From contig NC_081554.1 in assembly GCF_963082655.1 (NCBI RefSeq), forward strand, positions 93,626,245 through 93,690,244: a stretch of DNA of 64,000 nt, given 5' to 3'. Below, in pieces: positions 42,045 through 52,760 of the stretch (its first letter is position 1; each line of letters begins with the position of its first letter). Source of the stretch: Stomoxys calcitrans. Taxonomy: Eukaryota > Arthropoda > Insecta > Diptera > Muscidae. The position numbers and the translations under genes are program-made. Under the pieces are notes generated by a model that worked only from the letters and a program-made list of their open reading frames with translations, was not told where the DNA came from and did not search any database.

Positions 42045-42960
42045 TTTTATACCCTACACCACCACTGTGGTACAGGGTTTGAGAAATTTGTGCATTTGTA
42101 TGCAATGCTTAGAAGGAGAAGAGCTAGATCCATTGATAAGCATAGCGATCGACTCAGAATCACTTTCTGATTCGATTTAGCCATGTCCGTCTGTGAGTCC
42201 GTGTATTCTTGTAATCAAGGTACAGGTCGTATTAGTTGTCCAATCGCCACGAAATTTTGCACATGTCACTTTTTTGGCCCAAGAACAAATGATATTGATT
42301 TTGGTAAAAATTGGTTCAGATTTAGATATAGCTCTCATATATATGTATCGCCCGATTTGCACTTAAATGGCCGTAGTAACAACAATTTTAAATCGAACTG
42401 CACCAAATTTGGCAAGAATTGTTTTGTTACTGAAATTAACCTATTCATCGAAATCAGATCAAATTTTAATATAGCTCCCATATTTTTTCAACTGATCTGG
42501 ACAAAATTTGGCATGGATTGTTTTATTACTGATCTTGACATATCTGCAAGATTTCATCAAAATCGGTTCAAATTTAGATTTAGCTCCAATATATAAATAT
42601 GTATAGCTCGATTTGCACTTTATTGGCCGTAGTAACTACAATTTCCAACCGATCTGCACAAAATTTAATATATATGCAAGATTTCGGTCCACATTAAGAT
42701 ATAGCTCGCCTGAATTGCACTTTAATAGTTGTAGTAACTACAATTTTTAACACATCTGGACAACATTTAGAATGGATTGTTTTGTCACTAATCTTGACAT
42801 ATCTGCAAGATTTTATTAAAAACGTTTCAGATCTAGCTATAGCTTCCATATATATGTATCGATCAATTTGCACTTTAATGGCCGTAGTAACAATTTTTAA
42901 CCGATCTGGTCAAAATTTGGCACGGATTGTTCCGCCCGATTTTTGCCTTTCCTTATTGGT
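42045..42960 (+). repeat. Type B modular repeat, complete head and tail
   Basis: Head TTTTTATACCCTACACCACC, ACTGTGGTACAGGGTTTGAG, AGGAGAAGAGCTAGATCCAT, GATTTAGCCATGTCCGTCTG. About five modules (TTTAGATATAGCTCTCATAT, CGCCCGATTTGCACTTAAAT). The shortened tail is TCCGCCCGATTTTTGCCTTT then CCTTATTGGT. Confidence 0.88.
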
Positions 42961-43519
42961 TCCCAAAACGTTTGTCGTCTCCCATTTCAAGAGCCTTTTA
43001 AGTGACATTTCCATGCTATCTCTGATGGCTAACAAAAATTTACCTAACGCGACGTCATCCAAACATGGGATTTTCGTGTCTTCTTTGTTGAAATCTATTA
43101 AGATTTAATATATATATGGAAGTTCCGGAGAACAGCTGATAAAATATCTTGCTTATCTCCTTATATACTTCTGACCATAACATTTCACAGAATTGTTTTA
43201 ATAAATCTGTTGTACCGCATATTATTTTCCTTGGAAAATACTTATATAGATGGAGCGGTAACCTCAGATCCTATTTCCATGTTCTTGAATGACCCTTCAA
43301 TATTCAGAAACCTTCCACGGGGTATTGTTTCTGCTCAAAGGACCTCCTTTTTATGGGCGAATCCGATCGGCTCATAGTGGTCCCAATTACATCAACTGAC
43401 GCACAAGTCTCTATGCAATTCAAGAAAACATGACTTGCTGGTATAAGAAAGAAACAGTTTTGAAGAAAACCGGGCCAACTATAACAATATATTAACAATA
43501 TTTATAGACAATCGTTTAG
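42961..43519. other. Unassigned sequence
   Basis: On the minus strand 43105-42960 is open (FNKEDTKIPCLDDVALGKFL), but the family is not recognised. The remainder shows nothing I can name. Confidence 0.3.
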
Positions 43520-44985
43520 ATGTCTATCATACAAATAATACTTCTTATACTCAGAAGGGCTGAAAGGGTCTTGGAAATGACATACGACTGGTCTAGACCT
43601 AGTGGTCTCAATGTTAATCCAGAGAAGACTGAAATTTGTCTGTTCACGAGGAAGACGAATGTGGGCGAATTTGACGCACCACGTTTACTCAATAGAACGA
43701 TTTCGATATCTGACAAGGTCAACTAATTAGGAGTGATTTTGGACAGGAAACTTAATTGGAAGTGTCACATTCAGCAGCGTAACGAGAAGGCTCACGAATG
43801 ATGGGTACTATATAAATGGGCCGTAGGCTAGAAATGGGGTCTAAATCCGAGAATAGTCTACTGGCTCTACAGCATCGTGATTAGACCAATACTTACTAAC
43901 GCCTCAGTAGTTTGCTGAAATGCGATGGAGAAAACGTGCAACATAAGGACCATACAACAGGTTCTGAGAACAACATGTCTGAGAACAACATGTCTTGGCA
44001 TAAGCGGAGCGATGAGAACTACGCCCACTAGGGCATTGAATACTATTCTAGATTTCCGACCCATTGACATATAGATTAGGTGTGAGGCAGCCACTAAGGC
44101 TATGAGACTTAATTCGATGGGAGAATGGATAGAGGAAATGAGCAGGTCATACCATCGCTGTTTAATGGAGGCGACGAAAGGAAACCTGTAAGGAATGGAA
44201 GAGATTTCCGATATTATACCTGAGACGACAATTGAGGTAGAGTGCGAGGCACTGCTGCTAGAGCTACAGTCTTAGATTGATGGAACTCTGGTATTTCCAT
44301 CTGGATTCCAAAGAAGGAATTCCCATTTGCATCACAGACAGAGTGAGCCTGGGGTCTTCATTGAGAACTCAGGGATTTAGATCTACTTTCGACTGCCCGA
44401 CCATATTGCAGGCGGAGTTCCGGGCGATCACGAAATGCGTGATGAGTTGTTATGATAACTCAAGGATGACGAATGTGAACATCATTACGGATACTAAACT
44501 GTCCATCATGGTAATATCAACCAGGACAGTAAGGTCACAAACAGTCTTGGAGTGTAAGAAGGAGATTAACGCCTTCTCTGAGGATGGCACAATTCCCATG
44601 GTTTGGGTGCCGGGCCATAACGAAGTAAGGGGAAATGAAAAGGCAGACGATTTGGCAGTGAAGGTCAAAGGACAAAGGACTTTGGTTAACCCGAAGCCTT
44701 TCGGGTCGATGCAGTCCGAGTTAAAGGCGTGTGCAACGAATGCGCAAGTAACACTGTCGAACAACGAATCGGTCGGTAGGGCGACGAAAATCCTATGAGC
44801 AGATCGGGATCATGAGAAGACGAGGCTATTATTGAAAGGGAATAAGAAGGAGGTCAATATAGCTTTCGGTATCATAACGGGACACATAGGACTACGAGCC
44901 CACTTATGCACAATAGGTGCTGCAAGTGATAGCATGTGGGGAGGATGATGAGGAGTTGCACAGTTTGAGAAAATCGAAAAAAAAA
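43520..44985 (+). mobile_element. LOA-type LINE, split copy, 5' part (RT end and RNase H)
   Basis: Plus strand: VLEMTYDWSRPSGLNVNPEK and TEICLFTRKTNVGEFDAPRL (43570-43690), a degenerate thumb region, then RNase H: QAEFRAITKCV (about 44410), NIITDTKLSIM (about 44480) and VWVPGHNEVRGNEKADDLAV (about 44600). The first acidic motif YTDGSK is lost, while the VPGH histidine lost in the copy at 3027 is kept here. A 173-codon frame spans most of RNase H. Coding stops at about 44965 inside a C-rich zinc motif because of an insertion, and the same element resumes at 47026. Confidence 0.85.
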
Positions 44986-44992
44986 ATAGATA

Positions 44993-45915
44993 AAAATATG
45001 CCGTGTGAGAAAGGGTAGAGATATTTGGAATAGTTAGAGCTGAGGTGTTATAGCCCTAGGTGGTCCGGGTGCTTCTTGGCAGGCCCATAAAATCGGTCAC
45101 CTCTGCATTTCGAAATTTTGGCCGAGATTGGCTTCGCATTTTGCAATTTGCAAAAACATTTGTGGTTAGATTTTTATTTTAATGTATGATTTAGATTCGT
45201 TACAACTTTGTCGCAATTATTGTCCACATCTGATTATTCAGTAAAAGGTTATACAGTTTGGAAATCAAAAAATTTGAAAAAGTGTATTTTTTGCATTTTT
45301 TGGTCAAAAAAGTATTTTTTTGATTAGTCTTTTATGAAATAACTTTCATAAATACCTTATTTTTTCTGTGAAGAGGGCATATTGCAGATGCTTTTTAAGT
45401 GCAATTTGAACAAGATAAGTCAACTGAAGCGAGTGCTACACGAAATTCAAAATAGGCAATTTTTTATTAAAAAATTGGAAAAACACCTCGAGTTCAAATT
45501 TTCCAAAGCCCAGATCCTCAAATAGGGCACTTGTTTTTTTACTCCATATGTACCCTAAACCAATGCAAAGAATGTGTTGCATCTAACAATATTTGTAGCC
45601 TCCACAGAAAACTCGGGCAGGATATATTTTTTGATTTTTGAATGACACTGCATCTGCAAAATTCAAAAACAATTACTAAGAAATCTGTATTCGTTTTTGT
45701 CTTACAATGGTTGTGCGCACTACTCAGCAAAAAAATAATTTTGAGAATTGGACTTAAAATGAAGATTTGGCAGCCCGAACAATTTTTCGAAATGCCGTCA
45801 CCTCGGCAACTTTAGGTGCCTGCCAAAAGGTGCCCGGACCACCTAGGGGCTTGTTCTAACTATTCCAAATTTCAAATATATGTCTTCAGCCGTTCTCACA
45901 AGGCATATTTTTTAC
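44993..45915. mobile_element. Novel-looking foldback/long-TIR element, about 0.92 kb
   Basis: The left end AAAATATGCCGTGTGAGAAA and the right end (inverse AAAAATATGCCTTGTGAGAA) are inverted. Similarity continues for about 115 bp per arm through TTTGGAATAGTTAGA, CTAGGTGGTCCGGG, TTGGCAGGC and GCATTTCGAAA. The interior is AT-rich with no recognisable transposase. A 63-codon minus-strand ORF has no known motif. I could not fix the target duplication. Confidence 0.7.
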
Positions 45916-45916
45916 T

Positions 45917-46995
45917 AGTTTGGATGGGGGTATATTTATTTTGGCATTCCGTTTGCAACACATTGAAATATCCATTTCCCATCCTATGAAGTATATATAT
46001 TCTTGATCAGCGTAAAAATCTAAGACGATCTAGCCATGTCCGTCCGTCTGTCTGTTGAAATGGGGGACTATATATTGATATAGCCCCCACACAGACCATA
46101 AAAGTCACATTTATTCTCAGATTTTGCTGAAATTTGGGGCAGTGAGTTGTGTTAGGCCCTTCGACATCCTTTTTCAATTTGGCTGAGATCGGTCTAGTTT
46201 TGCATATAGCTGCCATATAGACCGACATGACGATTTAGGGTCTTAGGAACACAAAAAGCCACATTTATTATCGGATTTTGCTGAAATTTGGGACAGTGAG
46301 TAGTGTTAGGCCCTTCGACATCCTATTTCAATTTGACTCAGATCGGTCCAGATTTGGGTATAGTTGCCATATAAACCAATATCTCGATTTAAGGTATTGA
46401 GCCCATAAAAGGCGCATTCATTGTCCGATTTTGCGAAAATTTGTGATAGTGAGTTGTGTGAAGCCCTTCGACACCATTCTTCAATGTGGCCTAGATTAGT
46501 CCAAATTTGGATATAGCTGCCATATAGACCGATCTCTCAATTTAAGGTTTTGGGCCAATAAAAGGCGCATTTATTGTCCGATTTTGCCAAAATTTGGGAC
46601 AGTGAGTTGTGTTAGGCCCTTCGACATTCTTCTTCAATTTGGCTTAGATCGGTTCAGTTTTGGATATAGCTGCTATATAGATCGATATCTCGATTAAAAG
46701 TCTTGGCCCCATAAAAGGTGAATTTTTAATCCGATTTCAGTGAAATTTGACACAGTAACTTATGATATGCTTTTCGACATCCGTGTCGTATATGGTTCAG
46801 ATCGGTTTATTATTTTTAGATATAGCCACTAAAAATGCCAACATTTTGTTAAACACAATTGAACAATGACTTGTACTTATCAGTATTTGATCCAAATTGG
46901 ATCATATTTCGATATAGCTGCTTTGGGGCATAACGTATGCATTTTTCACCGGATTTTGACGAAAGGTGGTTTACATATATACCCGAGGCCTTTTG
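45917..46995 (+). repeat. Type A-related modular repeat, variant with CGACATCC modules
   Basis: Head remnant GGGGGTATATTTATTTTGGC, then TGAAGTATATATATTCTTGA, CTAGCCATGTCCGTCCGTCT. Modules of about 153 bp with GGATATAGCTGCCATATAGA, TTGTCCGATTTTGC, CAGTGAGTTGTGTTAGGCCC and TTCGACATCC. The core recurs near 46203, 46357, 46510 and 46664. Confidence 0.8.
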
Positions 46996-47025
46996 ACTTG
47001 TTTTTTTTAGATTTTCTCCCATTGT

Positions 47026-47318
47026 GCGTTGGAGCATTTCCTATGTCATTGCCTGGCTTTCGCGGCTAACAGATACCGCCATTTTATTAGGGCCACAATA
47101 CCAAACATGAACCAACTTTTGGGCGTGGTATGGAAAACAATTAGGGGTTTTGTAAGTAGCTCGAAATTCTAGACATAGATTTTCTTTTTCAATGTTACTT
47201 TTTATCATTTAGGGCGTTGTCCAATGGGCATACACCTAAGCCACTATAGACGTTGTCGATAGCGGCATGGGGCGGATTAAGATCCGCACCCTCCTCACAA
47301 TGGAACCTAACATTACCT
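47026..47318 (+). mobile_element. LOA-type LINE, continuation of the 43520 copy (C-terminus and 3' UTR)
   Basis: The sequence GTTGGAGCATTTCCTATGTC encodes EHFLCHCLAFAANRYRH, followed by TIPNMNQLLGVVWKTIRGFV, matching the minus-strand copy at 3140-3310. The 3' UTR has AGCGGCATGGGGCGGATTAA and ends ACCTAACATTACC. Removing 44986-47025 makes it collinear with the copy at 3027-4605. Confidence 0.8.
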
Positions 47319-47476
47319 AGATGTCTATCAGGATTTATACTCCGAATGAGTGATTTCACCACATTGGCGAAATCCCATCCCATGGTAGCGATATAGCGGT
47401 TGTACATATTGGATTGGCCCGATGGAGTTTTTCATCGAGTACAAAACAATGCCTAGTGTACAACACACTGCAACAA

Positions 47477-48658
47477 AAACAAGTAAAAGCGTGCTAGTTC
47501 GGCCGGGCCGAATCTTATATATCCTCCACCATGGATCGCATTTGTCGAGTTCTTTTCCCGGCATCTCTTCTTAGGCAAAAAAAGGATATAAGAAAAGATT
47601 TGCTCTGCTATTAGAGCGATATCAAGATATGGTCCGGTTTGGACCACAATTAAATTATATGTTGGAGACCTGTGTAAAATGTCAGCCAATTCGAATAAGA
47701 ATTGCGCCCTTTAGAGAGAATAGAGAGATCGATTTATATGGGAGCTGTATCGGGCTATAAACCGATTCAGACCATAATAAACACGTATGTTAATGGTCAT
47801 GAGAGAATACGTCGAACAAAATTTCAGGCAAATCGGATAATAATTGTGACCTCTAGAAGCTCAAGAAGTCAAGATCCCAGATCGGTTTATATGGCAGCTA
47901 TATCAGGTTATGAACCGATTTGAATATTTGGCACAGTTGTTGGATATCATAACAAAATACTACGTGCCAAAATTCATTCAAATTGGATAAGAATTGCGCC
48001 CTCTAGAGGCTCAAGAAGTCAAGACCCAAGATCGGTTTATATGGCAGCTATATCAGGTTATGAACCGATTTGAGCCATACTTGGCACAGTTGTTGGATAT
48101 AATAACGAAACACGTCGTGCAAAATTTCATTCCAATTGGATAAGAATTGCGCACTCTAGAGGTTCAAGAAGTCAAGACCCCAGATCGGTGTATATGGCAG
48201 CTATATCAGGTTATGGACCGATTTGAACCATACTTGGCACAGTTGTTGGATATAATAACAAAACACGTCGTGCAAAATTTCATCCCAATCGGATAAGAGT
48301 TGCGCACTCTAGAGGCTCAAGAAGCCAAGACCCAAGATCGGTTTATATGGCAGCTATATCAAAACATGGACCGATATGGCCCATTTACAATACCAACCGA
48401 CCTACACTAATAAGAAGTATTTGTGCAAAATTTCAAGCGGCTAGCTTTACTCCTTCGGAAGTTAGCGTGCTTTCGACAGTCAGACGGACGGACGGACGGA
48501 CGGACAGACGGACGGACATGCCTAGATCGACATAAAATTTCACGACGATCAAGAATATATATACTTTATGGGGTCTCAGACTAATATTTCGAGTAGTTAC
48601 AATCAGAATGACGAAATTAGTATACCCCCCATCTTATGGTGGAGGGTATAAAAAAACA
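47477..48658 (-). repeat. Type A modular repeat, complete and inverted
   Basis: Starts with the inverse tail AACAAGTAAAAGCGTGCTAG, then TTCGGCCGGGCCGAATCTTA and CCTCCACCATGGATCGC. Modules with GGTTTATATGGCAGCTATAT recur about 155 bp apart. It ends with the inverse head CCTAGATCGACATAAAATT, CCCCCATCTTATGGTGGAGG, GTATAAAAAAA. A clean example showing both ends. Confidence 0.92.
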
Positions 48659-50310
48659 ACAACCAAATTGGTGTGGAAGGGAAGGTGTTTGATGAATTTC
48701 AAAAAAAACCGATTCAGATTTTTGTGGATGTGGTCAATATTTTTATTTGTTTTTTAATGTGGTCAACATGAAATACTGGCTTAAGGCGTATTAAAGCAGA
48801 TTCTCCATGGTGGACTTCAATTATATCTGTTTAGATTCCTGATTAGTGATAACATAGTGAGAGTTACAATTATTTACAGCTCTTTAATAAGCACTGCTCA
48901 GCAATGAATTATTGAACACTGGCATTGTAAATGATAGATTTCTTTAATGCAAGTCATCCGATATAAGTTTGTGTAACACCATTTAAAGGGTTATTCCACG
49001 GGAAACAATTCATGAAAACAAAAAGAACGTGATTATTGCTTAAGTTTTTGTTAAGTAGGCTTCCAGTTTAAAAATATCAACTTTCACTTTAGGCTTCTCG
49101 GACAACTTTCTTGGCATGGTGTCCTTCATATTTTTGTTTATAAGATCAAAAAATGCAATAGAATTACTTTTAAGTAAACATTCTTATACAAATTGGGCCT
49201 AAATAAACACAACAACTTGTTTGTACTCGAAGCTCGCATAATCCTATTTTCATCGTATCCAAGCAGTTTAATTTTCAAAAGCATCATCAATTGTTTGCAG
49301 CAAACAAATTGTTGCCAATGGAGAAATAACCCCTCCCTGAACTACCCTCCCCCGAAATAACAAAGCAGTTAATTATACCTTGAAGATTATCATCAGCATG
49401 AAGATATAACAAATTTATTTAACACATCGCAGCACATAATGAACACTGCTAACATATACTCGTTCCAGAAAACAAGAGTTCCACACGCACAAAACAATTG
49501 AAAGCTCAGCCGCAGGCTAAAATAATTAATTCCTAGACATTTATTTTCTTTACATTTGTGGTTTACTATTAAAAACATCTGATATTTAATAATGTTATTT
49601 GGAAATCTATATTGAGCCTCCTATTATGATGGTACTATGGTACCTCTCCGTTTTTCAATTTCTTTAACAAATATGTAGCCCCACCTCATTGTTGGAATTA
49701 TTTTATGATTTTCCCTTAACAAAAGAGCTCAATTTTTATTCAAATCCATAACAAAAGATTCAAAATGAAACCGAGTGAACATAAAACATTTTTACAACCT
49801 GTGCTACCCATCCATCCAACCAACCTTCGTTCATCCATCCATCCATCCAAACATCTACTCATCCATTTGAGCTCCCCACCATCCTAAGCAATTATTCTAA
49901 TCAACAGCGTAAAAAGCCATGCAAGCAACAATGTTGCTGTAGCTGTAGCTGTTGTTGGTGTTTTTTTATGTTTTGTAAAATGTACTTTAAAACAAATCGT
50001 GTTGGCGAAATTGCAACATTTTTTATTGCACTTAACATAATTAACAGCATGTTAATTTTAAATCAGCATTTTTATTTAAATGTGAGGTGCAAATTTTTGT
50101 TTTCGAATTTGTCCAAATTCGTGATTCGTGTTGCCTAATTCAAATCAATAAATTTAATGAAGATACAGCATTCCTACACTGAAAAAAGTTGTCCTAATTT
50201 TAAAGATTACAGCCACAGCCAAAGATTAGCAAACTTAAAGATGATAAATTGTCCTACTTTTTAAAGAAACATTCTCTTTGGTGAATAATATTTTTCTTCA
50301 TATTAAAGAT
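48659..50310. other. Single-copy-looking stretch with CATC microsatellite
   Basis: About 1.65 kb with no transposon phrases. A (CATC)n/(CAAC) run lies at about 49808-49865. No gene is recognised and the longest frames are about 60 codons. Probably intronic or intergenic host DNA. Confidence 0.4.
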
Positions 50311-51830
50311 TTTTATACCCTCCAGGGTAGAATGTACCTCCTCGAAATATTCGTCTAAGACCCCATAAAGTATATATATTCTGGATCGTCTTGACATTTT
50401 AAGTCGAACTAGCCATGTCCGTCCTTCTGTCCGTCCGTCCGTCTATCTGTCGAAAGCACGCTAACTTTCGAAGGAGTAAAGCTAGCCACTTGAAATTTTG
50501 CACAAACACTTCTTATTAGTGAAGGTTGGTTGGGATTGTAAATGGGCTATATGGGTCCACGTTTTAATATAGCTGCCGTATGAACCGATCTTGGATCTTG
50601 ACTTCTTGAGCGTCTAGAGTGCGCAATTCCTAACCGATTTGGCTGAAATTTTGCACGACATGTTTTGTTATGACTTCCAACAACTGTGTTAAGAATAGTT
50701 CAAATTGGTCCATAACCTGATATAGCTGCCATATATACCGATCTGGGGTCTTGACTTCTTGAGCGTCTAGAGTGCGCAATTCCTAACCGATTTGGCTGAA
50801 ATTTTGCACGACATGTTTTGTTATGACTTCCAACAACTGTGTTAAGAATAGTTCAAATTGGTCCATAACCTGATATAGCTGCCATATATACCGATCTGAG
50901 GTCTTGATTTCTTGAGCCTCTAGAGAGCGCAATTCTCTTCCGATTTGGCTGAAATTTTGCAAGAGGTATTTTGTTATGACTTCCAACAACTGTGTTAAGA
51001 ATAGTTCAAATCGGTCCATAACCTGATGGTGCTGCCATATATACCGATCTGGGGTATTGACTTCTTAGGCGTCTAGAGTGCGCAATTCCTAACCGATTTG
51101 GCTGAAATTTTGCACGACATGCTTTGTTATGACTTCCAACAACTGTGTTAAGAATAGTTCAAATTGGTCCATAACCTGATATAGCTGCGATATAAACCGA
51201 ACTGGTGTCTTGATTTCTTGAGCCTCTAGAGGGCGCAATTCTCTTCCGATTTGACGTGGTGTTTTGGTATCACTTCCAACAACTGTTCTAAATATGGTTC
51301 AAATCGGTACATAACTTGGTATAGCTGCCATATAATCCGATCTGAGGTCTTGACTTCTTCAGCTTTAAAAGAGGGCGCAATTCTAGTCCGATTTGGCTGA
51401 AATTTCGCATGAGGTGTTTTCTTATAATTCCTAACAACTGCGCTTAGTATGGCACAATTCGGTAAATAACCTGGTATAGCTGCCACATAAACCGATGTGG
51501 AATATTGATTTCTTGAGCCTCTAGAGGGCGCAATTCTCATCCGATTTGGCACAAATTTTGTACAACGGCTTCTCTCATGACCTTCAACATACGTGTCTAA
51601 TGTGGTCTGAATCGATCCATAGCTTGATACAGCTCCCATATAGACCGATCTCCCGATTTTGCTTCTTGAATCAGACTATAACTTGATATAGCTCCACTAA
51701 CATAACAGTTCTTATTCATTATTCTTTGTTTGCCTTAAAAGAGATACCGCGCAAAGAACTCGACAAATGCGATCTATGGTGGAGGGTATATAAGATTCAG
51801 CCCGGCCGAACTTAGCACGCTCTTACATGT
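50311..51830 (+). repeat. Type A modular repeat, complete, about 1.5 kb
   Basis: The head TTTTATACCCTCCAGGGTAG is shortened. It is followed by CCCCATAAAGTATATATATT, ACTAGCCATGTCCGTCC and CGAAAGCACGCTAACTTTCG. There are about eight modules of 150-160 bp. The tail ATGGTGGAGGGTATATAAGA is followed by CAGCCCGGCCGAACTTAGCA, then CGCTCTTACATGTT. Adjacent modules near 50570-50890 are nearly identical, pointing to recent unequal exchange. Confidence 0.92.
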
Positions 51831-51834
51831 TAGT

Positions 51835-51935
51835 ACTTAGAGCGAACAACAAGTCAATCGCTGGCTTAAGTCCATAGTGGCAAGGGGCAGATTAATACTC
51901 GCACCCCCTTCTCAGCCCAACCTAAGTTAATCTAT
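51835..51935 (+). mobile_element. LOA-type LINE 3' UTR fragment
   Basis: TTAGAGCGAACAACAAGTCA, GTCCATAGTGGCAAGGGGCA and CCCCCTTCTCAGCCCAACCT match the 3' UTR of the LOA copies at 3027 and 47026. Only about 100 bp are kept, joined to the end of the type A repeat. Confidence 0.7.
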
Positions 51936-52760
51936 AAATAAGTCAATTTCGTCTCTTAAAATGTGTTACAACAAATGCACTACCCACTATACTTTGCTTC
52001 AATTCTAGACCACTGTGCGCTATTTAGGTTGATTAAATTATTAAAGTCTTGCCAAAGAGCAACATGATTCATTGAGCTTTTATAAAAATGCCTAAGCCAT
52101 ATTTGCCACCAACAATTTTCCAGACTAAATTCATTCCCTTTTTGCACTTCACTTTTACTTCCCTTTGACTTTCTGTTGCTCTCTCCATGATTCTAATGTG
52201 GAAATTCTATTGTTTTTGTGCCTCCCTCGTGGTAATTGCGTGTAAAAATGCAATTTCGTCTCCTTGTACTCTTCTAATGTTTCACCTTGAACTTTTTTAG
52301 TTGCCACAGCTGTTTCACTATCTTGGTGCTTTACCCAAATGCGTTTGAAATGAAAAGTGTTGAGGCTTTCGTCATTCTTCACGACATTCAGCATTTCCCC
52401 GCAAGGTGTGTAGCTTCAGTTCTATGCGCTTACATTTCTGCTCACGTCAAGATTAGGCCTTAGACTTTAAATTGCTGTTAATTTTGTGGTTGTTTTCGGT
52501 CGTAATTAATTGTTTGTTTGTCTTCTTGTTGTGTATGCTCAATGGAGATAAGGAACCACAGCACCACGGCCCAACTTTTTTTGCTCATTCCGAAAAAAAG
52601 TTTGATATGAGTTGTGTTGATTGGTGCTGTTTAAAAGCCTTTCATAATCCATGATCTTGACATTAAAAATTTGGTGTTTTATCCAAAACATGTGGTAAGC
52701 GAATATTGTTTTGTGTTTTCGTTTCTGCGAGTATTTGATAATAGGATAAAGTAATTGGTG
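51936..52760. other. Unassigned single-copy-looking sequence
   Basis: A 79-codon minus-strand frame (52155-52394) is Lys/Glu-rich without a recognisable motif. No repeat is seen. I do not call a gene. Confidence 0.35.

Noticed and set aside
51226..51639. 137-codon minus-strand ORF
   Set aside because: Again a read-through of type A modules, switching between the two stop-poor frames after indels. Not a gene.
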